The translations under genes and the position numbers were made by a program. This document shows positions 1 through 8,806 of a stretch of 64,000 bases of DNA, one piece after another. Where the stretch lies: NCBI RefSeq assembly GCF_001439735.1, contig NZ_JYLN01000012.1:1-64000 (forward strand), given 5' to 3'. The notes beneath the pieces are model-generated. The model did not search any database. It saw only the letters and a list, made by a program, of their open reading frames with translations, and was not told the DNA's origin. The stretch's first letter is position 1, and each line of letters opens with the position of its first letter. The stretch comes from Pseudomonas paralactis (lineage in GTDB: Bacteria > Pseudomonadota > Gammaproteobacteria > Pseudomonadales > Pseudomonadaceae).

Positions 1-297
1 AAACCACGCTGGCAGGAATTCGACAGGGATTTGGGGGGGTAAACCGGCAGGGATGCCGGTTTAGCCGCCCCGCGCCATGGATGGCGCGTGGCGGCGGCCC
101 CCCAAATCACTGGCGGATTACGGGCACACCGAGCCCAGGCGAGGTGCCGAGTGGTGGGGCAAGAGCGTTTTGCTTACTTTTGTCTGGGCCGGTATTCCGG
201 CTTTTCAAAAGTGAGCCGCCGTCAGGGCGGAACCCTAAGTGGCCGTTACCGCAGCAATGGATATGTACGCAATCCAACTGTGTCGACTGTCAGGCCG
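1..297. repeat. Dispersed structured intergenic element, copy 1 (hairpin array)
   Basis: Non-coding block that starts before the window. It holds consecutive stems: 41-49 pairs with 54-62 (9 bp, perfect); 64-78 pairs with 81-95 (15 bp, one mismatch, 2-nt loop); 172-182 pairs with 206-216 (11 bp with one G-U), enclosing 188-192/197-201; and 216-220 pairs with 226-230. Its flanks (1-21 and 237-297) recur almost identically at 27010-27030 and 27030-27091, where the whole hairpin core (22-236) is missing. Open frames through it encode arginine/serine-rich peptides that look like shadows of the repeat, not genes. From memory, similar elements are common in P. fluorescens genomes; that is recollection, not a search. 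Confidence 0.7.
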
Positions 298-615
298 CCT
301 TCGCGAGCAAGCCCGCTCCCACAGTTGGATGGTGGGTATCAGGTAGAGAAGTGTCGGCTGGTAGGCCGCCATCGCAGGCAAGCCAGCTCCCACAATTGGA
401 TTGTGGGGTGTCAGGTAGAAAAGTGTCGGCTGGCAGGCCGTCTTCGCGAGCAAGCCAGCTCCCACAATTGGATTGTGGGGTGTCAGGTAGAAAAGTGTCG
501 GCTGGTAGGCCGCCATCGCAGGCAAGCCAGCTCCCACAATTGGATTGTGGGGTGTCAGGTAGAAAAGTGTCGGCTGGCAGGCCGTCTTCGCGAGCAAGCC
601 AGCTCCCACCTTTTA
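288..615. repeat. 72-bp tandem repeat of REP-like units, about 4.5 copies
   Basis: The word gtgtcggctg begins at 351, 423, 495 and 567, an exact period of 72 bp. Alternate copies differ consistently: copies 1 and 3 carry a 'cgccatcgcaggcaagcc' version and copies 2 and 4 a 'cgtcttcgcgagcaagcc' version, so the true unit may be a 144-bp dimer. Each copy contains a GAGCAAGC or GGCAAGC plus cagctccca REP core. Because 72 is divisible by 3, frames stay open on both strands; these are not considered genes. Confidence 0.9.
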
Positions 616-626
616 GTCCGTGTGTG

Positions 627-1520
627 TCAGCGGGATTCGCCGAGTAGCAAACTCTGCTCGCGTGCACACAACTCCACCACATAATCCCACAACACCCGCA
701 ACCGCACCGACTTGTGCAGCTCGCGACGCGAGCTGATCCAGTAGCTGCGCTGGATACTCTCCGCCGGCAGCAACGTCACCAAATCCTGATCACCCGCCGC
801 CATAAAGCATGGCAACACGGCAATGCCCAACCCCGAACGCGCCGCCTGGTGCTGGGCGATCACGCTGGTGCTGTGGAACACCACCTTGGGGTTGCGACAG
901 AAGCTGTGAAGGAACTTCAGTTCCTGGCTGAACAGCAGGTCGTCGACGTAATCGATCCAGGCGTGGCCGGCGAGGTCTTCGCGTTTTTCGATCGGCGGGT
1001 GGCGCGCAAGATAAGCGCGGCTGGCATACAGCGCCAGGCGGTAATCGGTGAGTTTGCGTGTCACCAGTTGGTCGACGCTGGGGCGTTCCAGGTGGATGCT
1101 GATCTCCGCTTCGCGATTGAGAATGCTGACAAAACGCGGCACCGCCACCAGTTCCACTTCCAACCCAGGGTAACGCTCGAACAGCCCCCCCATGCGACCG
1201 GCGAGGAACATCACGCCCAGGCCTTCGGCCACCCCCAAACGGATCTTGCCCAAGGGCGCGGCTGAGTGGGTGAGTTCGTCTTCGGCCAGCAGCGCGACGT
1301 TCTCCATGGCTTCAGCATGTTTGAGCAGCGCCTCGCCTGAGGGCGTCAGTTCATAGCCTTGAGCGTGTTGCACGAACAATGCAGTGCCGAGGCTTTTCTC
1401 GATGGCCTCGATATGCCGGGCCACGGTGGCATGCGTGGTTTTCAAGCGTTGCGCAGCGGTGAGCAGGCGGCCACTGCGCTGCAACTCGAGAAAAAACCGC
1501 AGGTCATTCCAGTCGAACAT
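627..1520 (-). CDS. LysR-family transcriptional regulator
   Basis: 297-aa DNA-binding regulator. The N-terminal winged helix-turn-helix (residues about 3-60, MFDWNDLRFFLELQRSGRLL onward) is followed by a LysR substrate-binding domain (about 90-290). I chose the ATG at 1520 over an upstream in-frame ATG near 1610 because GGAGGCGAT sits just before it and the family N-terminus begins here. The N-terminal helix resembles the AaeR/DsdC-like 'DWNDLRFF' LysR subgroup. It is divergent from the GMC oxidoreductase at 1649 and so is the probable regulator of that oxidoreductase/transporter pair. The inducer is unknown. Confidence 0.88.
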   Translation of the reverse strand: MFDWNDLRFFLELQRSGRLLTAAQRLKTTHATVARHIEAIEKSLGTALFVQHAQGYELTPSGEALLKHAEAMENVALLAEDELTHSAAPLGKIRLGVAEGLGVMFLAGRMGGLFERYPGLEVELVAVPRFVSILNREAEISIHLERPSVDQLVTRKLTDYRLALYASRAYLARHPPIEKREDLAGHAWIDYVDDLLFSQELKFLHSFCRNPKVVFHSTSVIAQHQAARSGLGIAVLPCFMAAGDQDLVTLLPAESIQRSYWISSRRELHKSVRLRVLWDYVVELCAREQSLLLGESR

Positions 1521-1578
1521 ATCGCCTCCATTGCCTCGGCCCGGACCGCGCTGTTTAAAAACGCACAGCAGCTGGGTA

Positions 1579-1609
1579 AAAACTAACATTTTTAAGACGA
1601 AAACTAACA
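1579..1609. promoter_or_regulatory. Direct repeat in the divergent LysR/GMC promoter region
   Basis: AAAACTAACA occurs at 1579-1588 and again at 1600-1609, 21 bp apart (two helical turns). It lies in the 128-bp gap between the divergent LysR gene and the GMC oxidoreductase. Candidate operator for the LysR protein; inference from position and repeat only. Confidence 0.4.
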
Positions 1610-1648
1610 ACTAGGATGGGGCCAATAAGAAAAACAAGCGAGCCCCAG

Positions 1649-3316
1649 ATGACCATCGCAACTGCTGAATACGATTACATCGTGGTCGGCGCCGGCCCCG
1701 CCGGTTGCCTGCTGGCCAATCGGTTGTCCGCCAACCCGGCCCACCGCGTCCTGCTGCTGGAAGCCGGTGGCCGCGACAATTACCCCTGGATCCATATCCC
1801 CGTCGGCTACCTGTTTTGCATCGGTAACCCGCGCACCGACTGGTGCTTCAAAACCGAGGCGCAGGCCGGCCTGCAAGGTCGCGCCCTGAGTTACCCACGG
1901 GGCAAAGTGCTCGGCGGCTGCTCGTCCATCAACGGCATGATCTACATGCGCGGCCAGGCCCAGGACTATGACGGCTGGGCGGCGCAGGGTAACCCGGGCT
2001 GGGCCTGGAACGATGTGCTGCCGTTGTTCAAACAAAGCGAAAACCACTTCGCCGGCGGCTCACAATTCCATAGCGACGGTGGCGAGTGGCGGGTCGAGCA
2101 GCAGCGCCTGTCGTGGCCGATCCTCGATGCGTTTCGTGAGGCGGCAGCCCAGAGCGGCATCGCCAACATCAATGATTTCAACCAGGGCGATAACGAGGGT
2201 TGCGGCTACTTCCAGGTCAACCAGAAGGCCGGCGTGCGCTGGAATGCGGCAAAGGCGTTTCTCAAGCCGATCCGCCAGCGCCCCAACCTGACCGTGTTGA
2301 CCGAGGTGGAGGTCGACCGCGTGCTACTGGAAAACGGCCGCGCTTCCCAGGTTGTCGGACGTCAACACGGCCAGCAGCTCAACTGGAACGCGCGCAAGGA
2401 GATCATTTTGTGCGCCGGCGCCGTGGGCTCGCCGGGCATTCTGCAGCGGTCCGGGATCGGCCCCGCCAACGTGCTCAAGCCGTTGGGCATTGATGTGGTG
2501 CATGAACTGCCAGGCGTAGGCGGCAACCTGCAGGATCACCTGCAACTGCGCCTGATCTACAAACTGGAAAACGCTCGCACCCTCAACCAGATCGCCGGCA
2601 CGCTATGGGGCAAAATGGGCATGGGCCTGCGCTACCTGTACGACCGCAGCGGCCCGCTGTCGATGGCGCCGAGCCAATTAGGCGCATTTGCCCGATCCGG
2701 CCCGGAACAGACCTCGGCCAACCTTGAATACCATGTACAGCCGCTGTCCCTGGAGCGTTTTGGCGAACCGTTGCACGGCTTCCCGGCTTTTACTGCATCG
2801 GTCTGCGACCTGCGCCCGCAAAGCCGCGGACGCGTGGATATTCGCTCGGCCAACCCGGCAGATGCCCCGCTGATACAACCCAACTATCTCAGCCACCCCG
2901 AGGACTTGCGTGTGGCCGCCGACGCCATCCGCCTGACCCGGCGCATCGTCGCCGCGCCCGCCTTGAGCCAGTTCAAACCCGTGGAATACCTGCCCGGCCA
3001 AGACCTGCAAACTGAAGAACAACTGCACGAGGCCGCCGCACGGATCGGCACCACGATTTTCCATCCGGTGGGCACCTGCCGCATGGGCGATGACAAAGAC
3101 GCCGTGGTCGACAGCCAACTGCGCGTACACGGCATCCCCGGCCTGCGCATTGCCGATGCGTCGATCATGCCGCGCATCACCTCCGGTAATACCTGCTCAC
3201 CCACGCTGATGATCGCGGAGAAGGCCGCGCAGCTAATCCTGTCACCCAACACTGCAGGAGCGAGCTTGCTCGCGAAAAACCCACCAGCACCGCGCACCAC
3301 AGGGCACCCCGCGTAA
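1649..3316 (+). CDS. GMC-family FAD-dependent oxidoreductase (choline/alcohol dehydrogenase-like)
   Basis: About 555-aa cytosolic flavoprotein that oxidises an alcohol substrate. The N-terminal Rossmann motif VVGAGPAGCLLANRL (about residues 10-25) with LLLEAGG binds FAD; GGCSSINGMIYMRG is the GMC signature 1 region; HPVGTCRMG near the C-terminus carries the active-site His. Start set at 1649 (MTIATAEYDYIVVG), where family homology begins; an ATG at 1616 would add 11 residues, and neither has a strong ribosome site. The last 20 or so codons run through a REP element (3252-3279), giving a non-family tail (AGASLLAKN). It sits between a divergent LysR gene and an MFS transporter, suggesting uptake and oxidation of one substrate. 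Often labelled choline dehydrogenase, but no betB/betI is near, so the substrate is open. Confidence 0.85.
   Translation: MTIATAEYDYIVVGAGPAGCLLANRLSANPAHRVLLLEAGGRDNYPWIHIPVGYLFCIGNPRTDWCFKTEAQAGLQGRALSYPRGKVLGGCSSINGMIYMRGQAQDYDGWAAQGNPGWAWNDVLPLFKQSENHFAGGSQFHSDGGEWRVEQQRLSWPILDAFREAAAQSGIANINDFNQGDNEGCGYFQVNQKAGVRWNAAKAFLKPIRQRPNLTVLTEVEVDRVLLENGRASQVVGRQHGQQLNWNARKEIILCAGAVGSPGILQRSGIGPANVLKPLGIDVVHELPGVGGNLQDHLQLRLIYKLENARTLNQIAGTLWGKMGMGLRYLYDRSGPLSMAPSQLGAFARSGPEQTSANLEYHVQPLSLERFGEPLHGFPAFTASVCDLRPQSRGRVDIRSANPADAPLIQPNYLSHPEDLRVAADAIRLTRRIVAAPALSQFKPVEYLPGQDLQTEEQLHEAAARIGTTIFHPVGTCRMGDDKDAVVDSQLRVHGIPGLRIADASIMPRITSGNTCSPTLMIAEKAAQLILSPNTAGASLLAKNPPAPRTTGHPA
3252..3279. repeat. REP half-element inside the 3' end of the GMC gene
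   Basis: A single REP unit with core GAGCGAGCTTGCTCGCGAA lies in frame within the coding sequence and supplies the residues AGASLLAKN of the protein's C-terminus. Confidence 0.85.
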
Positions 3317-3407
3317 TCATTAACGCACTATGAAGTTGAAAAACACCGGCGCCGAGATTGGCGCCGACAGTGGAACAACAATAAATAATCACTGTGAGGG
3401 ACACCCA

Positions 3408-5030
3408 ATGTCAGAACATGCTCAACCCCTGGGCTCGGCGGCCAGTGCAAGCACTGCCAACGAATCAAGAAAAGTCATCTTCGCCTCCTCCCTTGGGACG
3501 GTGTTCGAGTGGTATGACTTTTTCCTCTACGGCGCGCTGGCGGCGGTGATCAGCAAGCAGTTCTTTGCCGGGGTCAACGACACCACGGCGTTTATCTTTG
3601 CCCTGATGGCCTTCGCCGCAGGCTTTGTAGTGCGGCCATTCGGTGCGCTGGTGTTCGGCCGCCTGGGCGACATGATCGGGCGCAAGTACACCTTCCTCGT
3701 CACCATCATCTTGATGGGCGTGGCGACCTTCTGCGTCGGGCTGCTGCCGACCTACGCCAGCATCGGCATCGCCGCACCGATCATCCTGATCGTGCTGCGC
3801 ATGTTGCAGGGCCTGGCCCTGGGCGGCGAGTACGGCGGCGCGGCCACCTATGTGGCCGAACATGCGCCGCCAGGCAAGCGCGGGCTGCATACCAGCTGGA
3901 TTCAATCCACCGCCACCCTCGGCCTGCTGCTGTCGCTGCTGGTGGTGCTGGCCTGCCGTTACTTCACCGGCGATCAGTTCGAAGTGTGGGGCTGGCGCAT
4001 TCCGTTCCTGTTTTCCATCGTGCTGCTGGGCATCTCGACCTGGATCCGCATGAGCCTGCATGAGTCGCCGTCTTTCCTGAAAATGAAAGAGGAAGGCAAG
4101 GCCTGCAAGGCGCCGATCCGTGAGTCGTTCGGTCAATGGGAAAACCTCAAGGTCGTACTGATCGCCCTGTTCAGCATCAACGGCGGGCAGGCCGTGACCT
4201 TTTACGCGGCGCAGTTCTATGTGCTGTTCTTCCTCACCCAGTTCCTGCGCATGGACCCGGCACTGGCCAATATGCTGCTGATCATCAGCGTGGTGATTGG
4301 CGCGCCGTTCTTTATCCTGTTTGGCTGGCTGTCGGACAAGGTCGGGCGCAAGCCGGTGCTGATGCTCGGCCTGCTGCTGGCGACCGCGCTGTACTTCCCG
4401 ATCTTCAAGGGCCTGGCCCACTACACCAACCCGGCGATGGACCAGGCCAGCCAGCAGGCGCCGATCACCGTGATGGCCGACCCGGCCACCTGCACCTTTC
4501 AGTTCGACCCGGTGGGCAAGGCGCGTTTTGACAGCCCATGCGACAAGGTCAAGACCTTCCTGGTCAAGCAGGGCCTGCCCTACAGCAGCGCCGCCGCCCC
4601 GGCAGGCAGCCCGGTGCAGGTGAGCGTAGGCGATGTGCGCATCGACGGCTTTGATGAAGCGGCACTGCGTGGCGCCGTGACCCTGGCCGGCTACCCGTCT
4701 TCGGCGGACGTGGCACAGGTCAACAAGGTCATGGTGGTGGTGCTGATCGTTGTGCTGATCCTGATCGCGGCCATGTGCTACGGGCCATTGGCGGCGTTGA
4801 TGGTGGAGCTGTTTCCGACGCGTATTCGCTACACCTCGATGTCCCTGCCCTACCATATCGGCAACGGCTGGTTCGGCGGCTTCCTGCCGACCGTATCGTT
4901 CGCCCTGGTGGTGTACACCGGCGATATCTTCTATGGCTTGTGGTACCCGGTGGTGGTGACCGGGGTGAGCCTGATCGTAGGGTTGTTCTGCCTTAAAGAA
5001 ACCCGACATGTGGACATCGACAACAACTGA
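3408..5030 (+). CDS. MFS transporter, metabolite:H+ symporter type
   Basis: 540-aa inner-membrane transporter with about 12 hydrophobic segments. The MHS-type N-terminus (SSLGTVFEWYDFFLYG), the loop 2-3 motif GRLGDMIGRKYTFL and the GWLSDKVGRKPVL repeat in the second half define the family. Start at 3408 follows GTGAGGGAC and gives the expected N-terminus. An insert of about 100 residues (roughly 337-437) with two cysteines (TCTF..SPCDKV) lies between two late membrane segments and is predicted periplasmic; this is longer than in classic symporters such as ProP. It follows the GMC oxidoreductase with a 91-bp gap, probably in the same transcription unit, so it may import that enzyme's substrate. 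Substrate not predictable. Confidence 0.85.
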   Translation: MSEHAQPLGSAASASTANESRKVIFASSLGTVFEWYDFFLYGALAAVISKQFFAGVNDTTAFIFALMAFAAGFVVRPFGALVFGRLGDMIGRKYTFLVTIILMGVATFCVGLLPTYASIGIAAPIILIVLRMLQGLALGGEYGGAATYVAEHAPPGKRGLHTSWIQSTATLGLLLSLLVVLACRYFTGDQFEVWGWRIPFLFSIVLLGISTWIRMSLHESPSFLKMKEEGKACKAPIRESFGQWENLKVVLIALFSINGGQAVTFYAAQFYVLFFLTQFLRMDPALANMLLIISVVIGAPFFILFGWLSDKVGRKPVLMLGLLLATALYFPIFKGLAHYTNPAMDQASQQAPITVMADPATCTFQFDPVGKARFDSPCDKVKTFLVKQGLPYSSAAAPAGSPVQVSVGDVRIDGFDEAALRGAVTLAGYPSSADVAQVNKVMVVVLIVVLILIAAMCYGPLAALMVELFPTRIRYTSMSLPYHIGNGWFGGFLPTVSFALVVYTGDIFYGLWYPVVVTGVSLIVGLFCLKETRHVDIDNN

Positions 5031-5040
5031 TACCTCTTCC

Positions 5041-5142
5041 CTGTAGGAGCGAGCTTGCTCGCGAAGAACCTGAGAGCGACGCGGGGCAACAGGTTCCCCG
5101 CGTTATCGTTAACGATGTTCGCGAGCAAGCTCGCTCCTACAG
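5041..5142. repeat. REP inverted pair (REPIN)
   Basis: Two convergent REP units, ctgtaggagcgagcttgctc at the left and its inverse ending at 5142, enclose about 50 bp including the small palindrome gttatcgttaacgat. Located between the MFS gene and topB. Confidence 0.92.
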
Positions 5143-5247
5143 TGGGCTGGCACACACAAATTGCTGTACATCCATACAGATAATGGTTGCTCAAATCCTT
5201 CTGACTAAGCATCCTGCAAGGCATCAACCCGATCTGATGTGATGACC

Positions 5248-7206
5248 ATGCGGCTGTACCTCTGTGAAAAACCCTCCCAGGCCAAGGATATCGCGGCCGT
5301 GCTCGGCGCCAGCCGCCGCGGCGACGGCTGCTGGGTGGGCAACGGGGTTACCGTCACCTGGTGCATCGGCCACCTGCTGGAAACCGCCCCGCCCGACGCC
5401 TACGACGCCAAATACAAACGCTGGGTGCTGGCCGATCTGCCGATCGTCCCGCAAAAATGGAAGATGCTGGTCAAGCCCAAGACCGCCAGCCAATACAAGG
5501 CCGTCAAGCGCTTGCTGGGGGAAGCCCATGAATTGGTGATCGCCACCGACGCCGACCGTGAGGGCGAAATGATTGCCCGTGAACTGGTGGAGCATTGCCG
5601 CTATCGCGGGCCGATCCAGCGGCTGTGGCTATCGGCACTCGACGATGCCTCCATTCGCAAGGCTCTTGCGGCACTCAAACCGGGCGCCGAAACCTTCAGC
5701 CTGTACCACTCCGCCCTGGGCCGTTCCCGCGCCGACTGGCTGATCGGCATGAACATGAGCCGTCTGTTTACCTTGCTGGGGCGCCAATCCGGTTATCAGG
5801 GCGTATTGCCGGTAGGCCGTGTGCAAACCCCGACCCTGCGCCTGGTGGTAGACCGTGATCGCAGCATCGCCGACTTCGTGCCGGTGGCGTACTGGGCCAT
5901 TGATGTCGACTTGCGTCACGAAGGCATGACCTTCACCGCCCAGTGGCGCGCCAACGAAGATGCCTGCGATGACCAGGGCCGTTGCCTCAACCCGCAACTG
6001 GCGCGGGACGCGGCCAACGCCATGGGCAACGCGAACACCGCGCGGCTGGTTAAACTGCGTACCGAACGCATGCGCGAGGTAGCCCCCCTGCCCTTCGACC
6101 TCGGCACATTGCAGGAAATCTGTTCGAAAAAGCTAGGCCTGGGCGCCCAGGAAACTCTGGATATTGCCCAATCCCTTTATGAAACCCACAAGGCCATCAC
6201 CTACCCGCGCAGCGATTGCGGCTACCTGCCGCTGAGCCAGCACAGTGAGGCGCCGAAGATCCTCGCGGCGCTGGGCCGTGCAGATGCGGCGGTCAACGAA
6301 CTGATGCCGCACATTGACCCCCAACGCCGCTCGCCGGCCTGGAACGATGCCAAAGTCAGTGCCCACCACGGCATCATCCCCACCGGGGCCGGCAAGGATG
6401 TCAGCCAACTGACCGGCAAACACCGTGCGGTGTACACCCTGATACGTGCGCGCTACCTGGCGCAGTTCCTGCCCAACCATGAATACGACCGCACCCAGGC
6501 GGATTTCGACTGTGCCGGGCAGGCGTTGCGTGCGGTGGGCAAAGTCATCATCGAAGCGGGCTGGAAACGCGCATTGCCTGAAGCACTGGCGCCCAGCAAA
6601 GGCCGAGAAGCCCCCGCCCCCCAGGCCTTGCCGACGCTGGTACAGGGCCGGGACTATGCCGTGGCCAAGGTCAACCTAAAGGACCTGTGGACCCAACCGC
6701 CCAAACCCTTTACCGAGGGCGACCTGATCAAGGCGATGAAAAACGTCGCCAAACTGGTGCAAGACCCGCTGCTCAAGCAGAAGCTCAAGGACACCACCGG
6801 CATCGGCACCGAGGCCACTCGCGCCGGGATCATCCAGGGCTTGCTGGACCGCGGTTACCTGGTGAAAAACGGCAAGGCCCTGTCTGCAACCCCGGCGGCG
6901 TTCAGCCTGATCGACGCGGTACCCCGCGCCATTGCCGACCCCGGCACCACCGCTATCTGGGAACAAGCGCTGGACATGGTGCAAAGCGGCGAAATGAGCC
7001 TGGAAGAATTCGTCGCCAAGCAAGCGGCGTGGATGAGCAAGCAAGTGGCGCGCTGTAACGGTATGCGCATGACCATCACCGGCCCCGCCAGCCCTGCCGG
7101 TCGAGGCGCCACGCCCTGGAAGAAGAAACGCAAGAGCGCTCCACGCAAGGCTGCGGCCAGTCCAAAGCGCACAAAGAAACCGACAACGGCGGGCTGGAAC
7201 GCGTAA
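5248..7206 (+). CDS. topB: DNA topoisomerase III
   Basis: 652-aa type IA topoisomerase that makes a transient single-strand break through a 5'-phosphotyrosine and decatenates DNA. The Toprim domain is N-terminal (RLYLCEKPSQAKDI and ATDADREGEMIARE with the acidic DxD metal site); GRVQTPTLRLVV and ITYPRSDCGYLP follow, the latter holding the catalytic Tyr. TGIGTEATRAGII is the conserved closing motif. The C-terminus is a short basic tail (KKKRKSAPRKAAASPKRTKK) for DNA binding, with no zinc fingers. Start codon choice is uncertain: GTG 5239, ATG 5242 and ATG 5248 are in frame. The last matches the family N-terminus; no clear ribosome site separates them. Confidence 0.95.
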   Translation: MRLYLCEKPSQAKDIAAVLGASRRGDGCWVGNGVTVTWCIGHLLETAPPDAYDAKYKRWVLADLPIVPQKWKMLVKPKTASQYKAVKRLLGEAHELVIATDADREGEMIARELVEHCRYRGPIQRLWLSALDDASIRKALAALKPGAETFSLYHSALGRSRADWLIGMNMSRLFTLLGRQSGYQGVLPVGRVQTPTLRLVVDRDRSIADFVPVAYWAIDVDLRHEGMTFTAQWRANEDACDDQGRCLNPQLARDAANAMGNANTARLVKLRTERMREVAPLPFDLGTLQEICSKKLGLGAQETLDIAQSLYETHKAITYPRSDCGYLPLSQHSEAPKILAALGRADAAVNELMPHIDPQRRSPAWNDAKVSAHHGIIPTGAGKDVSQLTGKHRAVYTLIRARYLAQFLPNHEYDRTQADFDCAGQALRAVGKVIIEAGWKRALPEALAPSKGREAPAPQALPTLVQGRDYAVAKVNLKDLWTQPPKPFTEGDLIKAMKNVAKLVQDPLLKQKLKDTTGIGTEATRAGIIQGLLDRGYLVKNGKALSATPAAFSLIDAVPRAIADPGTTAIWEQALDMVQSGEMSLEEFVAKQAAWMSKQVARCNGMRMTITGPASPAGRGATPWKKKRKSAPRKAAASPKRTKKPTTAGWNA

Positions 7207-7327
7207 AAATCCGGCAAATGACGTTTTTCGACAGGTTTAACGCCGCTTTGGGTCTTGCCCTGCCGCAGGCCGTCTAGGATTCTTTAGGGGACCCTGACTA
7301 CCTAAGAACAACACCGGAGTGGCCGCC

Positions 7328-7768
7328 ATGAAAACCGTCGCACAATTGCTCAAAGCCAAGGATCAGAAAAACCAGGACGTCCACACCATTCAATGGGACC
7401 ACACGGTGTTCGAAGCGCTGGTGCGGATGTCGGAGAAAAACGTCGGAGCCTTGCCAGTCGTCAAGGAAGGTGTGGTCGTAGGGATCATCAGCGAGCGTGA
7501 TTACGCACGTAAACTCATTCTCAAAGGCCTGTCGTCGGTGACCACTCGGGTCGACGATGTTATGAGCTCTCCCGTCATCACCGTCGACACCCATAAACGT
7601 GTCGAAGAATGCATGAACATCATGACCGACAGTCACCTGCGCCACCTGCCGGTGGTCGAAGACGGCAAACTGTTGGGCCTGCTGTCCATCGGCGACTTGG
7701 TGAAGGAAGCCATCGCCGAACAGGCTGATCTGATCAAACAGCTGGAGCAATACATCCGCGGCGAATAG
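7328..7768 (+). CDS. CBS-pair domain protein
   Basis: 146-aa soluble protein made almost entirely of two CBS motifs (residues about 10-65 and 75-130), which together form a Bateman module that binds adenine nucleotides or NAD-type ligands. Conserved stretches are VGALPVVKEGVVVGIISERDY and LRHLPVVEDGKLLGLLSIGDLV. Start at ATG 7328, eight bases after GGAG. It ends eight bases before the sirtuin start, so the two are probably co-transcribed; an NAD- or nucleotide-sensing partner beside an NAD-consuming deacylase is plausible but inferred. Confidence 0.88.
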   Translation: MKTVAQLLKAKDQKNQDVHTIQWDHTVFEALVRMSEKNVGALPVVKEGVVVGIISERDYARKLILKGLSSVTTRVDDVMSSPVITVDTHKRVEECMNIMTDSHLRHLPVVEDGKLLGLLSIGDLVKEAIAEQADLIKQLEQYIRGE

Positions 7769-7776
7769 GAGAGACC

Positions 7777-8628
7777 ATGCTCGACACGCTGGAACATCAG
7801 GCGGACCACCTCGAAATCCTGCACCGGGCTATGGCTGAACGACGCTTTTTAGTCTTGACCGGCGCAGGCATCAGCACCTCGTCGGGCATCCCGGATTACC
7901 GCGACAGTGAAGGTGTACGCCGGGGCAAAGCACCGATGATGTACCAGGAATTTCTTGCCACCCCCGATGCGCGACGCCGTTACTGGGCACGGGCGATGCT
8001 GGGTTGGCCGCGTGTGCGCATTGCGCAGCCGAGCAAGGCTCACCTGGCACTGGCGACACTGCAACACCGTGGCCATATCAGCGGGCTGATCACGCAGAAC
8101 GTCGACACCCTGCATGACCAGGCCGGCAGCCATGACGTGATCGAGTTGCACGGCAGCTTGCATCGGGTGCTGTGCCTGGATTGCCAACTGCGCAGCGAGC
8201 GCGATGTGATCCAGCGGCAGATGGAAGTCGATAACCCGCATATGGCGCAAGTCCATGCTGTGCAGGCACCGGATGGCGACACCTTGCTCGATCCTGCGTT
8301 TGAACAGCGCTTCCAGGTGCCCCGCTGCCCCCATTGCAATGGCGAGCGGCTCAAACCTGACGTGGTGTTCTTTGGCGAGAACGTCGCACCGGCGACGGCG
8401 CTTAAAGCCATGACTGCGGTAGACCATGCTGACGGCCTGCTGGTAGTGGGTTCGTCGCTGATGGCCTATTCGGCGTTCCGCTTGTGCAAAGCCATGGTCG
8501 AACAGGGTAAGCCGGTGATTGCGATCAACCTGGGCAAGACTCGGGGGGATGAGCTGCTGCAGGTTAAAATCCAGGCATCCTGCGAGCAGCTACTGCCATT
8601 GTTAGTCGACCGGCTCCACCCTCTGTAG
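7777..8628 (+). CDS. Sir2-family NAD-dependent protein deacylase
   Basis: 283-aa sirtuin removing acyl groups from lysines with NAD+ consumption. It has the Rossmann motif GAGISTSSGIPDYRD (about residues 29-43), TQNVDTLHDQAGS, the catalytic His125 in ELHGSLHR, and zinc ligands Cys133/Cys136 and Cys184/Cys187. The long insert between the two Cys pairs and the N-terminal extension resemble the SIRT4-like class II more than E. coli CobB. Start ATG 7777 follows GGAGAGACC. The stop codon TAG is the TAG of the adjoining REP element, so the REP may have trimmed or replaced the natural end. Confidence 0.92.
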   Translation: MLDTLEHQADHLEILHRAMAERRFLVLTGAGISTSSGIPDYRDSEGVRRGKAPMMYQEFLATPDARRRYWARAMLGWPRVRIAQPSKAHLALATLQHRGHISGLITQNVDTLHDQAGSHDVIELHGSLHRVLCLDCQLRSERDVIQRQMEVDNPHMAQVHAVQAPDGDTLLDPAFEQRFQVPRCPHCNGERLKPDVVFFGENVAPATALKAMTAVDHADGLLVVGSSLMAYSAFRLCKAMVEQGKPVIAINLGKTRGDELLQVKIQASCEQLLPLLVDRLHPL

Positions 8629-8725
8629 GAGCGAGCTTGCTCGCGAAAATCGTCAACGATGACTCGGAACACCTGACACCCTTGCGGTGCGCTCAGGTTT
8701 TTCGCGAGCAAGCTCGCTCCTGCAG
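8623..8725. repeat. REP inverted pair overlapping the sirtuin stop codon
   Basis: Left unit ctgtaggagcgagcttgctc begins inside the last sense codon of the sirtuin; the inverted right unit ends at 8725. The unit's TAG is used as the translation stop. Confidence 0.92.
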
Positions 8726-8806
8726 GGCGGGTTAAACGCCCGACCTGCACCGCCAAAAAATGACGCCCAAGTCACGTTTTCTCGCATTCCCCCGTCCCCA
8801 CAACAA

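Noticed and set aside
288..615. CRISPR array at the left-edge repeats
   Set aside because: Units are contiguous and near-identical over the whole 72 bp, so there are no unique spacers; no cas genes nearby.
81..684. Open frames of 120-200 codons on both strands across the left-edge repeats
   Set aside because: They stay open only because the tandem unit is 72 bp (24 codons) and REP cores lack stops; no ribosome sites, and composition follows the repeat.
3465..5009. 514-codon open frame antisense to the MFS transporter
   Set aside because: Typical high-GC shadow: His/Gln/Arg-rich, no family features, and the sense strand is a clear transporter.
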